64,000 nucleotides of DNA from an uncultured Collinsella sp. (GCA_902464565.1 CABQJV010000003.1:1-64000), one strand, 5' to 3'. Positions 43,067 to 52,015 are shown, counted from the stretch's first letter. The notes: a model not told the origin generated them from the sequence alone. Numbers and translations are program-made.

Positions 43067-43128
43067 AAGGGACAGGTTAATTTTGGTAGGTAAAGCGTTT
43101 GACCTGCCAAAATAAACCTGTCCCTTTT
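43067..43128. repeat. Long inverted repeat before pgi
   Basis: AAGGGACAGGTT..TTTTGGTAGGT pairs with ACCTGCCAAAAT..AACCTGTCCCTT over about 25 bases with one or two mismatches and a 10-base loop, ending in TTTTT. The T-run makes terminator use possible. Its left arm recurs at 42377. Confidence 0.8.
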
Positions 43129-43254
43129 TGGTCGGTCGCCGTTTGAGGGCGGATTGGCAACGCTCGCTGATTGTAGTCTTGACCTGCGCTAGAATAGTGG
43201 CATCTGAATGTCCGGGCGCATGGAGGCGTGCGCCCGTATGCTGAGGAGGACTTT

Positions 43255-44949
43255 ATGGCAACTGTTGCCGCACCTATCGATGCTACGTCGACTGCCGCTT
43301 GGAAGGCGCTCGAGGCTCATCAGGAGAAGCTCGAGGCCGAAGGTATCGACCTCAAGGCCTGGTTCGCTGCTGACGCCGAGCGCGTGAACAAGCTGAGCTT
43401 TGACGCCGGTGACCTGCACTTCGATCTGTCGAAGAACCTGGTGACCGATGAGACCGTCAAGCTGCTGTGCGATCTTGCCCGCGAGGTGAAGCTCGAGGAG
43501 CGCCGCGACGCCATGTTCTCCGGCGAGCACATCAACACCACCGAGGACCGCGCCGTCCTGCACACCGCGCTGCGCCGCCCGGCAAGCGAGAAGGGCCAGC
43601 TCATCGTTGACGGCCAGGATGTCGTCGCCGACGTGCACGAGGTCCTCGACCGCATGTATGCCTTCGCCGAGCGCGTGCGCTCCGGTGAGTGGAAGGGTGT
43701 TACCGGCAAAAAGATCGAGCACCTGGTGTCCATCGGCATCGGCGGCTCCGACCTGGGCCCGGTCATGGCTTACGAGGCTCTGCGTCCCTATGCTGACGCC
43801 GGTATCGACTGCCGTTACATCTCCAACATTGACCCCAACGATCAGGCAGAGAAGCTCAAGGGCCTCGATCCCGAGACCACGCTCGTGATTATCGTCTCCA
43901 AGACTTTCACCACGCTCGAGACCCTCACCAACGCTCGCGAGGTCAAGACCTGGATGCTCGAGCAGCTCAAGGCTCAGGGTGTCATCGACGGTTCCGATGA
44001 GCAGAACGCCGAGGCCGTGGCAAAGCACTTTGTCGCCGTTTCGACCGCACTCGAGAAGGTTGAGGCTTTCGGTATTGACCCGGCCAACGCCTTTGGTTTC
44101 TGGAATTGGGTCGGCGGCCGCTATTCCGTCGACTCCGCCGTGGGCCTGTCGCTGATCGTCGTGCTTGGTCCCGAGCGCTTCCAGCAGTTCCTCGAGGGCT
44201 TCCACGCCATCGACGAGTACTTCTGCAACACGCCGCTCGAGAACAACGCCGTCGCGTTGATGGGCCTGCTCAACGTCTGGTACGTCAACTTCTTCGGTTC
44301 CAAGAGCCATGCCGTGCTTCCGTATTGCCAGTACCTGCACCGCTTCCCGGCCTACCTGCAGCAGCTCACCATGGAGTCCAATGGCAAGCATGTCCGCTGG
44401 GACGGCAGCGCCGTGACCTCCGACACCGGTGAGATCTTCTGGGGCGAGCCCGGCACCAACGGTCAGCACGCCTTCTACCAGCTGCTGCACCAGGGCACTG
44501 TGGTGGTTCCGGCCGACTTCATCGCTTTCGCCAATACTGCCAACCCCGCAACCGATAGCGGTCAGGACGTGCATGAGCTGTTCCTGGGCAACTTCCTGGC
44601 CCAGACCAAGGCGCTCGCCTTTGGTAAGACGGCCGATGAGGTGCGCGCCGAGGGCACGCCCGAGCAGATCGTCCCGGCCCGCTGCTTTGAGGGCAACCGT
44701 CCGACGACCTCGATCTTCGGCGACACGTTGACCCCGTTCGCGCTCGGCGAGCTTATCGCCCTGTACGAGCACATCACGTTTGTCGAGGGCACGGTCTGGG
44801 GCATCGACTCCTACGACCAGTGGGGCGTCGAGCTGGGCAAGCAGCTTGCCAAGCAGATCACCCCGGCCTTCCACGACGACGCCGCCAAGGCCGAGCAGGA
44901 CGCTTCGACCCAGGCACTCATCGAGTTCTACCGCGCTCACCGCAAGTAG
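43255..44949 (+). CDS. pgi: Glucose-6-phosphate isomerase
   Basis: A 564-residue SIS-fold enzyme interconverting glucose-6-P and fructose-6-[21 protein letters not shown] and [13 protein letters not shown] are the phosphate-binding SIS segments; [12 protein letters not shown] and [24 protein letters not shown] match the Pgi signatures, and [18 protein letters not shown] is the C-terminal signature. TGAGGAGG precedes the ATG. Its last 31 bases are the left copy of a direct repeat flanking the VirD4/ClpP insert; the reading frame is intact. Confidence 0.97.
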   Translation: MATVAAPIDATSTAAWKALEAHQEKLEAEGIDLKAWFAADAERVNKLSFDAGDLHFDLSKNLVTDETVKLLCDLAREVKLEERRDAMFSGEHINTTEDRAVLHTALRRPASEKGQLIVDGQDVVADVHEVLDRMYAFAERVRSGEWKGVTGKKIEHLVSIGIGGSDLGPVMAYEALRPYADAGIDCRYISNIDPNDQAEKLKGLDPETTLVIIVSKTFTTLETLTNAREVKTWMLEQLKAQGVIDGSDEQNAEAVAKHFVAVSTALEKVEAFGIDPANAFGFWNWVGGRYSVDSAVGLSLIVVLGPERFQQFLEGFHAIDEYFCNTPLENNAVALMGLLNVWYVNFFGSKSHAVLPYCQYLHRFPAYLQQLTMESNGKHVRWDGSAVTSDTGEIFWGEPGTNGQHAFYQLLHQGTVVVPADFIAFANTANPATDSGQDVHELFLGNFLAQTKALAFGKTADEVRAEGTPEQIVPARCFEGNRPTTSIFGDTLTPFALGELIALYEHITFVEGTVWGIDSYDQWGVELGKQLAKQITPAFHDDAAKAEQDASTQALIEFYRAHRK

Positions 44950-44950
44950 T
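44920..44950. repeat. Left direct repeat (putative attL) at the pgi 3' end
   Basis: The 31 bases from ATCGAGTTCTACCGCGCTCA to GTAGT recur without a mismatch at 48424-48454. This copy is the real end of pgi, a pattern typical of site-specific integration into a gene end. Confidence 0.85.
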
Positions 44951-44981
44951 CGCTGCTGTTAACGCATCGCGCCTTATAGTC

Positions 44982-45016
44982 AGGGGCCCGTATCCTATCG
45001 GATGCGGGCCCCTTTG
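44982..45016 (+). terminator. Terminator after pgi
   Basis: AGGGGCCCGTATCC, 4-base loop, GGATGCGGGCCCCT and TTTGC. A related hairpin stands at the same distance after the second repeat at 48482. Confidence 0.85.
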
Positions 45017-45091
45017 CTTTTGCCGTGGTCCCGGGGCGCACGGCCTTTGTGGAACATCGCCGGGGCGTCGCGCGCTGCGAGAACCCTGCGC

Positions 45092-46396
45092 CTAGATCTC
45101 GGCCTCCGCATGGCCTCGCTGCGCCTCGGGCAGCTCCCCGTAGAGCGGATGGTCTTCGAGCCTAAAGCGCTCGACCTGTTCGGGAGTGCGACCGCGTACA
45201 AAGAGCCACGAGCGATCGATCGGCGTCGCCATGAGCGTGCTGGGCAGCGCGTCGGCGCGGTCGGAAAACACCCGGGCACTCTCGGGATCCTGGAACGCCA
45301 GCACCAGATGCGTGTCGCAGTTGCCCATGATGGAGCGTGCGCGTGCCTCGCCATAGAGCGCATCGAGCTGGTTGGTCGACTGCAGCAGCAGCGTTGCCCA
45401 GATGTTGCGGCTTCGGATAATCGAGAGCACGTTGTCGATCTGGGGGATCTGCAGATTTGCGAAGTCATCGAGCATAAAGCGCACGGGCACGGGCAGGCTG
45501 CCGTCGGGCTGCCTATCGGCCTCACGAATGAGGCCCATAAACGCTTGCGTAATAAAGAGGCCGGTCAGCGGATCGAGATTGCGGTCAATATCGCTTACGG
45601 TTACAAACAGGGCGCAGGGGGTGTGTCCCATGGAAGCGAAGTCCACCTGATGGCACTCACGATAGAGCTGTGCCGCACCGTTGAATCCCAGACACATGAC
45701 CTTTTCGGCAAGGATGCCGACGATGCTCGCGTGCATGCGCTCGGCATTTTGCGTAATGGCGTAGCGCCGCCATAGCGAGAGGGCATAGCTTTGGGGGTCG
45801 GTCGTGATCAGATCGTCAAACAATCGGGCCGTGGCACCGTCCTGCAGGTGCTCGATCAGCTTGATGACCGAGCTGATCGTCTGCTCGTCGGCGGGTAGCT
45901 GTTCGGTGACGTAGGCGATAAGACACGACAGCAGGTTTGCCGCCGCATGATCCCAAAAAGGCTGGTTGTTGTCCTCGATGGGGCAGATGGCCTTTGCCAC
46001 CGAGAGGATGTCCTGCTGGTTGGGCCTGCCGTCCGCCTTGCGGCGAATGTGCCTCAGGGGGTTGTAGCCGCAGCGCTCGATGCCGGGCGCAAGGGCCGGG
46101 ACGGTGTTGAGGTCGGCGAAGTTGAGACATTGCACGCGGTAACCGTGGGCTGCCAGCACGGGTCCCACTTCGCGACAGAGCGTGCCTTTGGTGTCGAGCA
46201 CGATGTAGCTTGCGTTCATTTGCAGCAGGTTGGGCTTGAGGACGTTTCGGGTCTTGCCGGCTCCCGAGGGGCCGATCACAAGTGCGTTGTTGTTGAGTCC
46301 CGTTTGGCGGGTGTCGCAGGAAAGCGTTCGATCCTTGGCGAGGATGGTGGACGATGCGGACTTAGATGCGGCGAGGCGGCTGGCGAGGTTAGACAT
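45092..46396 (-). CDS. VirD4/TraG-like conjugative coupling ATPase, no membrane anchor
   Basis: A 434-residue P-loop ATPase of the VirD4/TraG type, which normally brings DNA or proteins to a type IV secretion channel. Walker A is VIGPSGAGKT (about 41-50), SYIVLDTKGTLCREVGPVLA is the adjoining TraG block, Walker B is RFMLDDFANL, and LLLQSTNQLDALYG and THLVLAFQDPESA follow. Typical members carry two N-terminal membrane helices; this one starts only 40 residues before Walker A and has none. The start is firm: AAGGAGG precedes the ATG, which overlaps the ClpP stop by 8 bases. Confidence 0.85.
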   Translation of the reverse strand: MSNLASRLAASKSASSTILAKDRTLSCDTRQTGLNNNALVIGPSGAGKTRNVLKPNLLQMNASYIVLDTKGTLCREVGPVLAAHGYRVQCLNFADLNTVPALAPGIERCGYNPLRHIRRKADGRPNQQDILSVAKAICPIEDNNQPFWDHAAANLLSCLIAYVTEQLPADEQTISSVIKLIEHLQDGATARLFDDLITTDPQSYALSLWRRYAITQNAERMHASIVGILAEKVMCLGFNGAAQLYRECHQVDFASMGHTPCALFVTVSDIDRNLDPLTGLFITQAFMGLIREADRQPDGSLPVPVRFMLDDFANLQIPQIDNVLSIIRSRNIWATLLLQSTNQLDALYGEARARSIMGNCDTHLVLAFQDPESARVFSDRADALPSTLMATPIDRSWLFVRGRTPEQVERFRLEDHPLYGELPEAQRGHAEAEI

Positions 46397-47006
46397 GGGC
46401 GACCTCCTTGGTGGTCGAGAGGATTTCGTGGGCAAAGCCGAGCTCGACGGCGCGCTCGGCCGAAAGGTAGGTGTCTTTTGCAGTGAGGGACTGGATGCGC
46501 TTGGGCGTGAGGCCGCTGCGGTCCGAGAGGATTTGCGTGAGGGTCTTGCGGGTCTGCATGAGACGCCGGCTGGTTTCTTGCAGCGCAAGTGCCGAGCCGC
46601 CTGCCCCCTGGGGGATCAGCGGGTCGTGAATCATGAGCTCTGCATGGGGCGCCATACGGCGATCGTCGCCGCCCATAAAGATCACGGCGCCCATGGACGC
46701 GGCGAATTCCAGACAGACGGTGCGGATGGGGCACGATGCGAGGCGCATGGCGTCATAGATCGCAAGGCCCGATCGCACGCTTCCGCCGGCGCTGGCGACA
46801 AATATGGTGATGGGGCGGCTGGGGTCGGTGGCATCGAGCAGGCGGATCTGCTGGCATAGGTCGTGGGCCATCGGGGTTTCGATGTTTCCCATGACGGAGA
46901 GCTCGCGACGGGCGAGCATCTCATCGTAAATGCTGGTGAGCGTGATGCCTCGGGCGGATTCACGCATGGTGAGGGGGCTGATGATGGGGGAATGATTGGT
47001 GTCCAT
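46389..47006 (-). CDS. ClpP-like serine protease of the pgi insert
   Basis: A 205-residue ClpP-fold protease. The catalytic triad is visible: Ser104 in EFAASMGAVIFMGG, His127 in ELMIHDPL and Asp178 in TAKDTYLSAERAVELG. The oxyanion segment SAGGSVRSG matches NSPGGSV of ClpP. Sequence around the triad is far from housekeeping ClpP, as in copies on mobile elements. It is translationally coupled to the ATPase gene that follows. AAAGGAG precedes the ATG. Substrate and any unfoldase partner are unknown. Confidence 0.85.
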   Translation of the reverse strand: MDTNHSPIISPLTMRESARGITLTSIYDEMLARRELSVMGNIETPMAHDLCQQIRLLDATDPSRPITIFVASAGGSVRSGLAIYDAMRLASCPIRTVCLEFAASMGAVIFMGGDDRRMAPHAELMIHDPLIPQGAGGSALALQETSRRLMQTRKTLTQILSDRSGLTPKRIQSLTAKDTYLSAERAVELGFAHEILSTTKEVAHV

Positions 47007-47069
47007 GAGGACTCCTTTCTGTTGGTTGTGTTGTGGAATAGGATTGTTGCCCGCGGAGGGGCTGGCGGG

Positions 47070-47960
47070 CTACAGGGTTCGTCCGAGCCTGAGATCGAGC
47101 TCGGTTGTGGGGCAGACTGCCTGTTCGTGCGGCTCGCAAGCGCCAAGGGCTCCAAAGCGATAGAGCGTTGCGACGGGCGTGGTGTAGGCGAGCCGCAGCT
47201 GATGCTCGACAGGGGCACATCCGTCATTTTTGTAATGAGCCGCGTAGTACTGCGCGATGCTGGCGTTCATCTCGCTGCCATTGCGATGGCGCTCAAACTG
47301 GCGTCTGCAGGTTTCGATGATCTTTGCTACCGACTTGGGTGCCGTCGCGGGAACAAGGGCGAGATAGCCCTCAAATAGCTCGTTGATGCTCAGAAGGCAC
47401 AGCAGGTCGATCAGCGTCCTTATGGCTGCTCCCTCGGCGGAAAAGTGCGCGGTCATGCGGTTATATCGGTTGCGGTCGACGATGGCCGCATGGGGTCTTG
47501 GAGTTTTCTGCCCCGTGGTCCCGGGCTGTTGCCGCGCCTGTGTATTGAGCTCGACGTTGCAGCGCTTGAGGCCGTCCAACGGAAGGAACAGTGCGGTGCG
47601 CAGGGTGTTCCGCTTACTTTCGAGTTCATGACGCTCGTCGGGTTCCCATTCGAGCTTGAGTTTCGTGTCAAGCGCCGTAAGCATATGGGCTAGGCAGCCT
47701 ACGGTAAGAACGTACGAATCGTTGTCGCGTTTTGGGGCATAGGGGTCTGTCAGCTTGCGAATGTCGGGGTCGCCCATGATCTTTGTGCAGCGCTTCAGCA
47801 GTTGAGGGTGGTCGGCCAAGATCGTCGCGAGCGGTAGCGACGCGTAGTTCTTGATGGTCGCGGCGGCAAAGGCGGCGTCATATTCGTTTGCATATGCTCG
47901 CTCAATGCGGGCATCGAGGACGCTTCCCTTATTGCCGTCTTTAATGCGGTGGTTTGTCAT
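47070..47960 (-). CDS. Unknown protein of the pgi insert
   Basis: A 296-residue soluble protein, rich in Arg and Lys in its N-terminal half and helical throughout, with no signal peptide or membrane segment. I recognise no family. Visible features are the segment IRTLIDLLCLLSINELFEGY and a Cys/His-containing C-terminus (GACEPHEQAVCP). ATG 47960 has GGAGAAG in front. It is the first gene of the three-gene run and could be a regulatory or DNA-processing part of the element. Confidence 0.65.
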   Translation of the reverse strand: MTNHRIKDGNKGSVLDARIERAYANEYDAAFAAATIKNYASLPLATILADHPQLLKRCTKIMGDPDIRKLTDPYAPKRDNDSYVLTVGCLAHMLTALDTKLKLEWEPDERHELESKRNTLRTALFLPLDGLKRCNVELNTQARQQPGTTGQKTPRPHAAIVDRNRYNRMTAHFSAEGAAIRTLIDLLCLLSINELFEGYLALVPATAPKSVAKIIETCRRQFERHRNGSEMNASIAQYYAAHYKNDGCAPVEHQLRLAYTTPVATLYRFGALGACEPHEQAVCPTTELDLRLGRTL

Positions 47961-48423
47961 AGCTTCTCCAATCGGTTGATGTTCGTGCTGTTTGTTGATG
48001 TGTTGGTTGTCGTGGGTGATGTGCTTGCTGTGGGTGATGTGCTGACGTTGGGGTGCTATGCGGTTTTCAATGAGCCCGTGAGGCAGTTGCTGCAGGGGCG
48101 GGATGGAACGGCCCATGCAAGGCGGAAGGCATCGTGCTCAAAATAGAGACAGCAATGCCCTGGGTGCCTCACATGTGGCAGTTACCTCATTAAGTTGTCA
48201 TTGTGTTTGGGGTTGTACTTTGCCGATCTTCCTTCTCTTACACGCTGAAAACTGAAACTGAATATGCTCAATCTACTTAAAACCGCAACGGCGGTCTTTT
48301 ATCAACTTATATGTCGGAACGCGTCTTTGCAAGTACTTTTTTGCCTTTGTTTCAAATGGGGTGGTTTTGCAACCGTCATACGCGCGCTGTGCGAACGTGC
48401 CCCGGCTCGGATAAGATGGTGCG
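47961..48423. other. Promoter-side end of the pgi insert
   Basis: No gene is seen. The stretch is lower in GC than its surroundings and contains the small hairpin ACCGC...GCGGT followed by CTTTT near 48285. It probably holds the promoter of the three minus-strand genes and the right end of the element. Confidence 0.4.
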
Positions 48424-48454
48424 ATCGAGTTCTACCGCGCTCACCGCAAGTAGT
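48424..48454. repeat. Right direct repeat (putative attR)
   Basis: Exact copy of 44920-44950, including the pgi stop codon, but without the rest of pgi in front of it. Confidence 0.85.
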
Positions 48455-48481
48455 TTTTACGGCTGAGTTGGCTTATGCCGA

Positions 48482-48517
48482 AAGGGGTCCGTATCCCAAC
48501 AGATACGGGCCCCTTGC
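48482..48517 (+). terminator. Displaced pgi terminator
   Basis: AAGGGGTCCGTATC, short loop, GATACGGGCCCCTT. It stands 29 bases after the duplicated stop codon, as the hairpin at 44982 stands 33 bases after pgi, and shares the core GTATC...GGGCCCCT. It is probably the original pgi terminator. Confidence 0.75.
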
Positions 48518-48592
48518 TATTTAAATGGGCATGAGGGTGTATTGAGGGGGGATGTCTTGCTGTCGGCATCCGCGTGCGGTGCCATTCGCTGT

Positions 48593-48697
48593 CCGTAAAT
48601 ATACGTTTACGGCTAATTTCATACCACTTGTCGGAATGCGGACGCTGTCCTTGCATGTCGGGCGTACATTGAACGTGGTTTTTCGCGTGAAACCACG
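48593..48697 (+). promoter_or_regulatory. Palindromes in the deoC leader
   Basis: CCGTAAA, 6-base gap, TTTACGG (48593-48612) and CGTGGTTT, 8-base gap, AAACCACG (48674-48697). Both are perfect and either could be an operator. Nothing else is recognised in the spacer. Confidence 0.5.
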
Positions 48698-48731
48698 AAT
48701 CGGTTGTCAGCCCCGAACAAGGAGGCCCAGC

Positions 48732-49406
48732 ATGACGCTTGCCAAACCCATCAATAAATACATCGACTATATCGATGCCCCCGAGGACACGTTTGAGCAG
48801 TATGTCGAGAAGGCGTTAAAGTACAACTTTCGCTGCGTATTTGCGAACCTGCAGGAGTACGAGACGGGCCGCGCCATGCTCGAGGGCTCTGACATCATCC
48901 TTGCCGGCGCTATCGACTTTCCCCAGGGCACTATGACGCTTGAGGAGAAGCTTGCGAGGTTTGAGGAATACGCTGCGTGTGGCTTTACCGAGATTGACTA
49001 CGTTTTGAATCAGGGGTCGATCGAGAACCGCGATTTTGAAGCCATCCAGCGCGAGATGACTACCATTGCTGATTTTTGTCGCGCGCATGGCATCACTGAC
49101 AAGGTAATCGTCGAGATGTGCAAGCTGGACGGCGACGACGCCGCCAAGCGCCGTGTATGCGAGATCGCGCTGGAGGCCAAGCCGGGATTCCTTAAGACAT
49201 CGACCGGCAGAAGCTTTGGCGGTGCTAAGCTCGAGGACGTGCGGCTGATGCACGAGGTGCTCGGCGATGCCGTGGCAATCAAGGCGGCGGGCGGTATCCA
49301 TAATTACGAAGAGGCTTGCGCATTCATCGAGGCCGGCGCTAGCGCGTTAGGTGCATCGGCGGGCATCGCGATCGTCGAGGGCGCACCGACGGATGAGCGT
49401 CGCTAG
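48732..49406 (+). CDS. deoC: Deoxyribose-phosphate aldolase
   Basis: This 224-residue class I aldolase splits deoxyribose-5-P into glyceraldehyde-3-P and acetaldehyde. The Schiff-base Lys is in PGFLKTSTGRSFGG and the proton-relay Lys is in VAIKAAGGIHNYEEA. ALGASAGIAIVEG closes the barrel. AAGGAGG precedes the ATG. No other deo gene is adjacent. Confidence 0.94.
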   Translation: MTLAKPINKYIDYIDAPEDTFEQYVEKALKYNFRCVFANLQEYETGRAMLEGSDIILAGAIDFPQGTMTLEEKLARFEEYAACGFTEIDYVLNQGSIENRDFEAIQREMTTIADFCRAHGITDKVIVEMCKLDGDDAAKRRVCEIALEAKPGFLKTSTGRSFGGAKLEDVRLMHEVLGDAVAIKAAGGIHNYEEACAFIEAGASALGASAGIAIVEGAPTDERR

Positions 49407-49555
49407 CAGACGTATTTGACCTGAGCGATAAAGCTTCACGACCACACGCCGTTCATGTTCGGGACAATATGACATTTTTCCCGTTGCAAACGGAGTCGCG
49501 GTGGCTGTTTTGTATGATGACTCAGACAAGGTTACTCAATGACAGGGAGGCATGT

Positions 49556-50398
49556 ATGGCAATCAAAGCCATCGCGATGGATATCGACGGTACGCTCACC
49601 AACGATCAGAAGGTGATTAGCCCGCGTACGCGCGAGAAGCTGCTCGCGGCGCAGGAGTCGGGCATTAAGCTCATCTTGGCTTCGGGTCGTCCCGCATGGG
49701 GGCTGCACGCCTTGGCGCAGGAGCTCGACCTTCAAAACCATGACGGTCTGCTGGTGGCCTTTAACGGCGCTCACGTCGTCGATGCCCAGACCGACGAAGT
49801 GCTGTTCGATCAGGCTATGCCTGCCGACGAATTGCATCGCCTGATTGATCACCTGCGTAATTTTGACGTGATCCCTATGATTTCGCTCGGTCGCGATCTG
49901 CACGTTGAGGACTCGTACCATTGCATGATCACGCTGCCTGACGGCTCGCAGAAAAACATCGTCAAGTATGAGCGCGACGCGTGCGATCTTAAGATTCGCG
50001 AGGTGGAGAGCTTGCATGAGGTTGTGGACGCTTATCCCGTGGACAAGCTGCTGACGGCGGGCGATCCGGCCTACCTGCAGGCGCATTACGAGGAAATGTA
50101 CGCGCCCTTTAAGCAGACGCTTTCGGGCATGTTTACGGCCGACTGGTACTTTGAGTACACGGCGACCGGTATCGACAAGGCCCGCGCGCTCGAGGGTGCC
50201 CTGCCCAAGCTCGGCATCGATGCCAGCGAGGTCGTCTCGTTTGGCGACGGCCAGAATGACAAGTCTATGATTGAGTGGGCCGGAACCGGTGTTGCCATGG
50301 GCAACGCCGTCGATGAGGTCAAGGCTGTGGCCCAGATGGTGACCGCCAATAACAATGAAGACGGCATTGCGGTGGCGCTGGATAAGCTACTGGGTTAG
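49556..50398 (+). CDS. Cof-type HAD phosphatase (second)
   Basis: A 280-residue HAD class IIB phosphatase: motif I AMDIDGTLTNDQK, motif II LASGRPAWGL, and the final VVSFGDGQNDKSMIEWAGTGVAMGNAVDEVK. It resembles the YidA/Cof sugar-phosphate group. AGGGAGG precedes the ATG. The substrate is not assignable. A second HAD gene follows after 63 bases. Confidence 0.92.
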   Translation: MAIKAIAMDIDGTLTNDQKVISPRTREKLLAAQESGIKLILASGRPAWGLHALAQELDLQNHDGLLVAFNGAHVVDAQTDEVLFDQAMPADELHRLIDHLRNFDVIPMISLGRDLHVEDSYHCMITLPDGSQKNIVKYERDACDLKIREVESLHEVVDAYPVDKLLTAGDPAYLQAHYEEMYAPFKQTLSGMFTADWYFEYTATGIDKARALEGALPKLGIDASEVVSFGDGQNDKSMIEWAGTGVAMGNAVDEVKAVAQMVTANNNEDGIAVALDKLLG

Positions 50399-50461
50399 AA
50401 TCGCCGATAAAGCATGGCTCGGGCGTCCGCTTGCGGGCGCCCTTTTGTTGGGGAGGGTGCC

Positions 50462-51121
50462 GTGTCCGCATTTCCGTTCGACGCCGTTATCTTTGACATG
50501 GACGGTGTCATTGTCGATACCGAGTATTACTACCTGGGCGAGACTGCCGCGTTTGCCAAGGAGCTTGGGCTTAATCTGACTCAAGAGGAGTTGAATGGGC
50601 AGGTCGGTACCTCGCATCAGTTCTTCCTGCATATGCTGGTCGATTGGTTTGAGCGCGCCGGTAAGGGGCATTTCACTGGGGAGGAAGCGTTGGCCCGTTG
50701 GGACGAATGGGCTCATAAGCGTCCGCGCGACTATCAGGCTTTGATTAACCCAGGCGCCGTGGAGACGATTCGAGAGCTGCCGCGCCGCGGCGTTCGCGTG
50801 GCGCTTGCCAGCTCGTCTCCCATGAATAGCATCGAGGAAGTGCTCAATGCGTGCGGGTTGTCGGATGCCTTTGAGTATGTGGTGAGCGGCGAGCAGTTTA
50901 AGGAGAGCAAGCCCGAGCCCGACATCTACTTGCATGCGCTGGACCTGCTGGGGCTGCCCGCGAATCGCTGCTGCTGCGTTGAGGATTCGGTGCCTGGCAT
51001 CACTGCCGGCAAGCGAGCCGGCCTGACAGTTATTGCCAAGCGCGAGGAGCGCTTTGGCTTTAGCCAGGATGCCGCGGACAAGATTATCGACCAGCTGCCG
51101 GAGCTGCTCACGCTTTCTTAG
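50462..51121 (+). CDS. Beta-phosphoglucomutase-like HAD hydrolase
   Basis: A 219-residue HAD class IA protein: motif I VIFDMDGVIVDTE with a helical cap, motif II ALASSSPMN, Lys in FKESKPEPDIYL, and acidic CVEDSVPGITAGKRAG. The DMDGVIVD start fits the beta-PGM/phosphatase branch. GTG 50462 is supported by GGGGAGGG. It may be cotranscribed with the preceding phosphatase. Confidence 0.9.
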   Translation: MSAFPFDAVIFDMDGVIVDTEYYYLGETAAFAKELGLNLTQEELNGQVGTSHQFFLHMLVDWFERAGKGHFTGEEALARWDEWAHKRPRDYQALINPGAVETIRELPRRGVRVALASSSPMNSIEEVLNACGLSDAFEYVVSGEQFKESKPEPDIYLHALDLLGLPANRCCCVEDSVPGITAGKRAGLTVIAKREERFGFSQDAADKIIDQLPELLTLS

Positions 51122-51204
51122 GAGCGCGGTAGTTGCGCGTTTTTCGGGTCAGATGAGTAAATACCCGACATTTTGGTGCGGCAGCAAGCGTACTTTATGC
51201 TAAT

Positions 51205-51246
51205 GCGGGCTTAAGGGCTTGTTGAATGCCCTTAAGCCCGCTTTTG
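51205..51246 (+). terminator. Terminator abutting the GntR gene
   Basis: A perfect 14-base stem GCGGGCTTAAGGGC, 9-base loop and TTTT. It ends 26 bases before the GntR start, so either the GntR promoter lies within that gap or the hairpin works as an attenuator. CGGGT...ACCCG symmetry lies upstream near 51146. Confidence 0.88.
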
Positions 51247-51271
51247 ACTTAATTGGGCTGGGAGAGGGTAT

Positions 51272-52015
51272 ATGCCACCGACTGAAGGACTAACTGACGG
51301 TAAAGCAGCGATACCGCTGTACCAACAGGTTATCGATATCATTAAAAACGAAATCAATTCCGGTGCCTACAAGGCGGGCGCGCGGATACCCAACGAATTC
51401 GAATTGGCTGAGAACTATAAAGTTGGCCGCGTTACCGTGCGACGCGCTATTGAGGAGCTCGTCCAGCAGGGCTATCTAACGAAGCGGCAGGGGAAAGGCA
51501 CGTTTGTCAATGCCCCCAAGCTTAAGCGCAAGATTCGCCAGAAGGATGACGTCCAGAGTTTTTCGGACGCATGCCGCGTTAACGGAATGGAGCCGGGGGC
51601 GTGCGTCATTTCGAGAAAGATACTGCCGGCAGATTCTACCGAAGCGCAGTTCTTTGGTGTTCCCGTTGGAACTGATTTGATTTGCGTTGAGCGTGTACGT
51701 ACTGCCGATGGAGTCCCCGTCATGCTCGAGAACAACATATACGTTTACGAGGACAACGCCTATCTATCAACGGCACCTCTATCTAACCAATCCATTTTTG
51801 AGTTCGTGCGCAACCGAACGGGCCGCACGCCCGCGTTTACCGACCCGTGCACGCTCGAGATCGCGTGCGCGTCGCCCGAGGTCGCTCGGCTGTTGGCAGT
51901 TCCCGTTGGCGAACCCTTGTTTTATATGGAAGCCTTCTTTTTCGATGAGCAGCGGCGGCCGTTTATCATCGGTCGTCAGCGGATCGTTGGGTCTCGCTAC
52001 GTTTTTGACATCTAG
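51272..52015 (+). CDS. GntR/HutC-family regulator of the catabolic cluster
   Basis: A 247-residue regulator. The winged helix (about 15-80) has IPLYQQVIDIIKNEINSG, IPNEFELAENYKVGRVTVRR and YLTKRQGKGTFV. The UTRA sensor domain (about 95-245) ends in FIIGRQRIVGSRYVFDI; UTRA usually senses a sugar phosphate or amino-acid derivative. It heads the cluster in the same direction. The palindrome at 52169 is a likely binding site. GGGAGAGGG precedes the ATG. Confidence 0.9.
   Translation: MPPTEGLTDGKAAIPLYQQVIDIIKNEINSGAYKAGARIPNEFELAENYKVGRVTVRRAIEELVQQGYLTKRQGKGTFVNAPKLKRKIRQKDDVQSFSDACRVNGMEPGACVISRKILPADSTEAQFFGVPVGTDLICVERVRTADGVPVMLENNIYVYEDNAYLSTAPLSNQSIFEFVRNRTGRTPAFTDPCTLEIACASPEVARLLAVPVGEPLFYMEAFFFDEQRRPFIIGRQRIVGSRYVFDI

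Larger units (their letters stand above)
44951..48423. mobile_element. Putative integrated element remnant at pgi
   Basis: About 3.47 kb lies between two exact 31-base copies of the pgi 3' end. It carries a VirD4-like ATPase, a ClpP-like protease and an unknown gene, all minus strand and in one run. No integrase, relaxase or other type IV secretion gene is inside, so it cannot move alone. Either it is the decayed rest of an integrative conjugative element or it depends on one elsewhere. An alternative is a tandem duplication of the pgi end by homologous recombination. Confidence 0.7.

Noticed and set aside
43189..44940. 583-codon open frame antisense to pgi
   Set aside because: Shadow of an unmistakable pgi gene; no start signal or motif.
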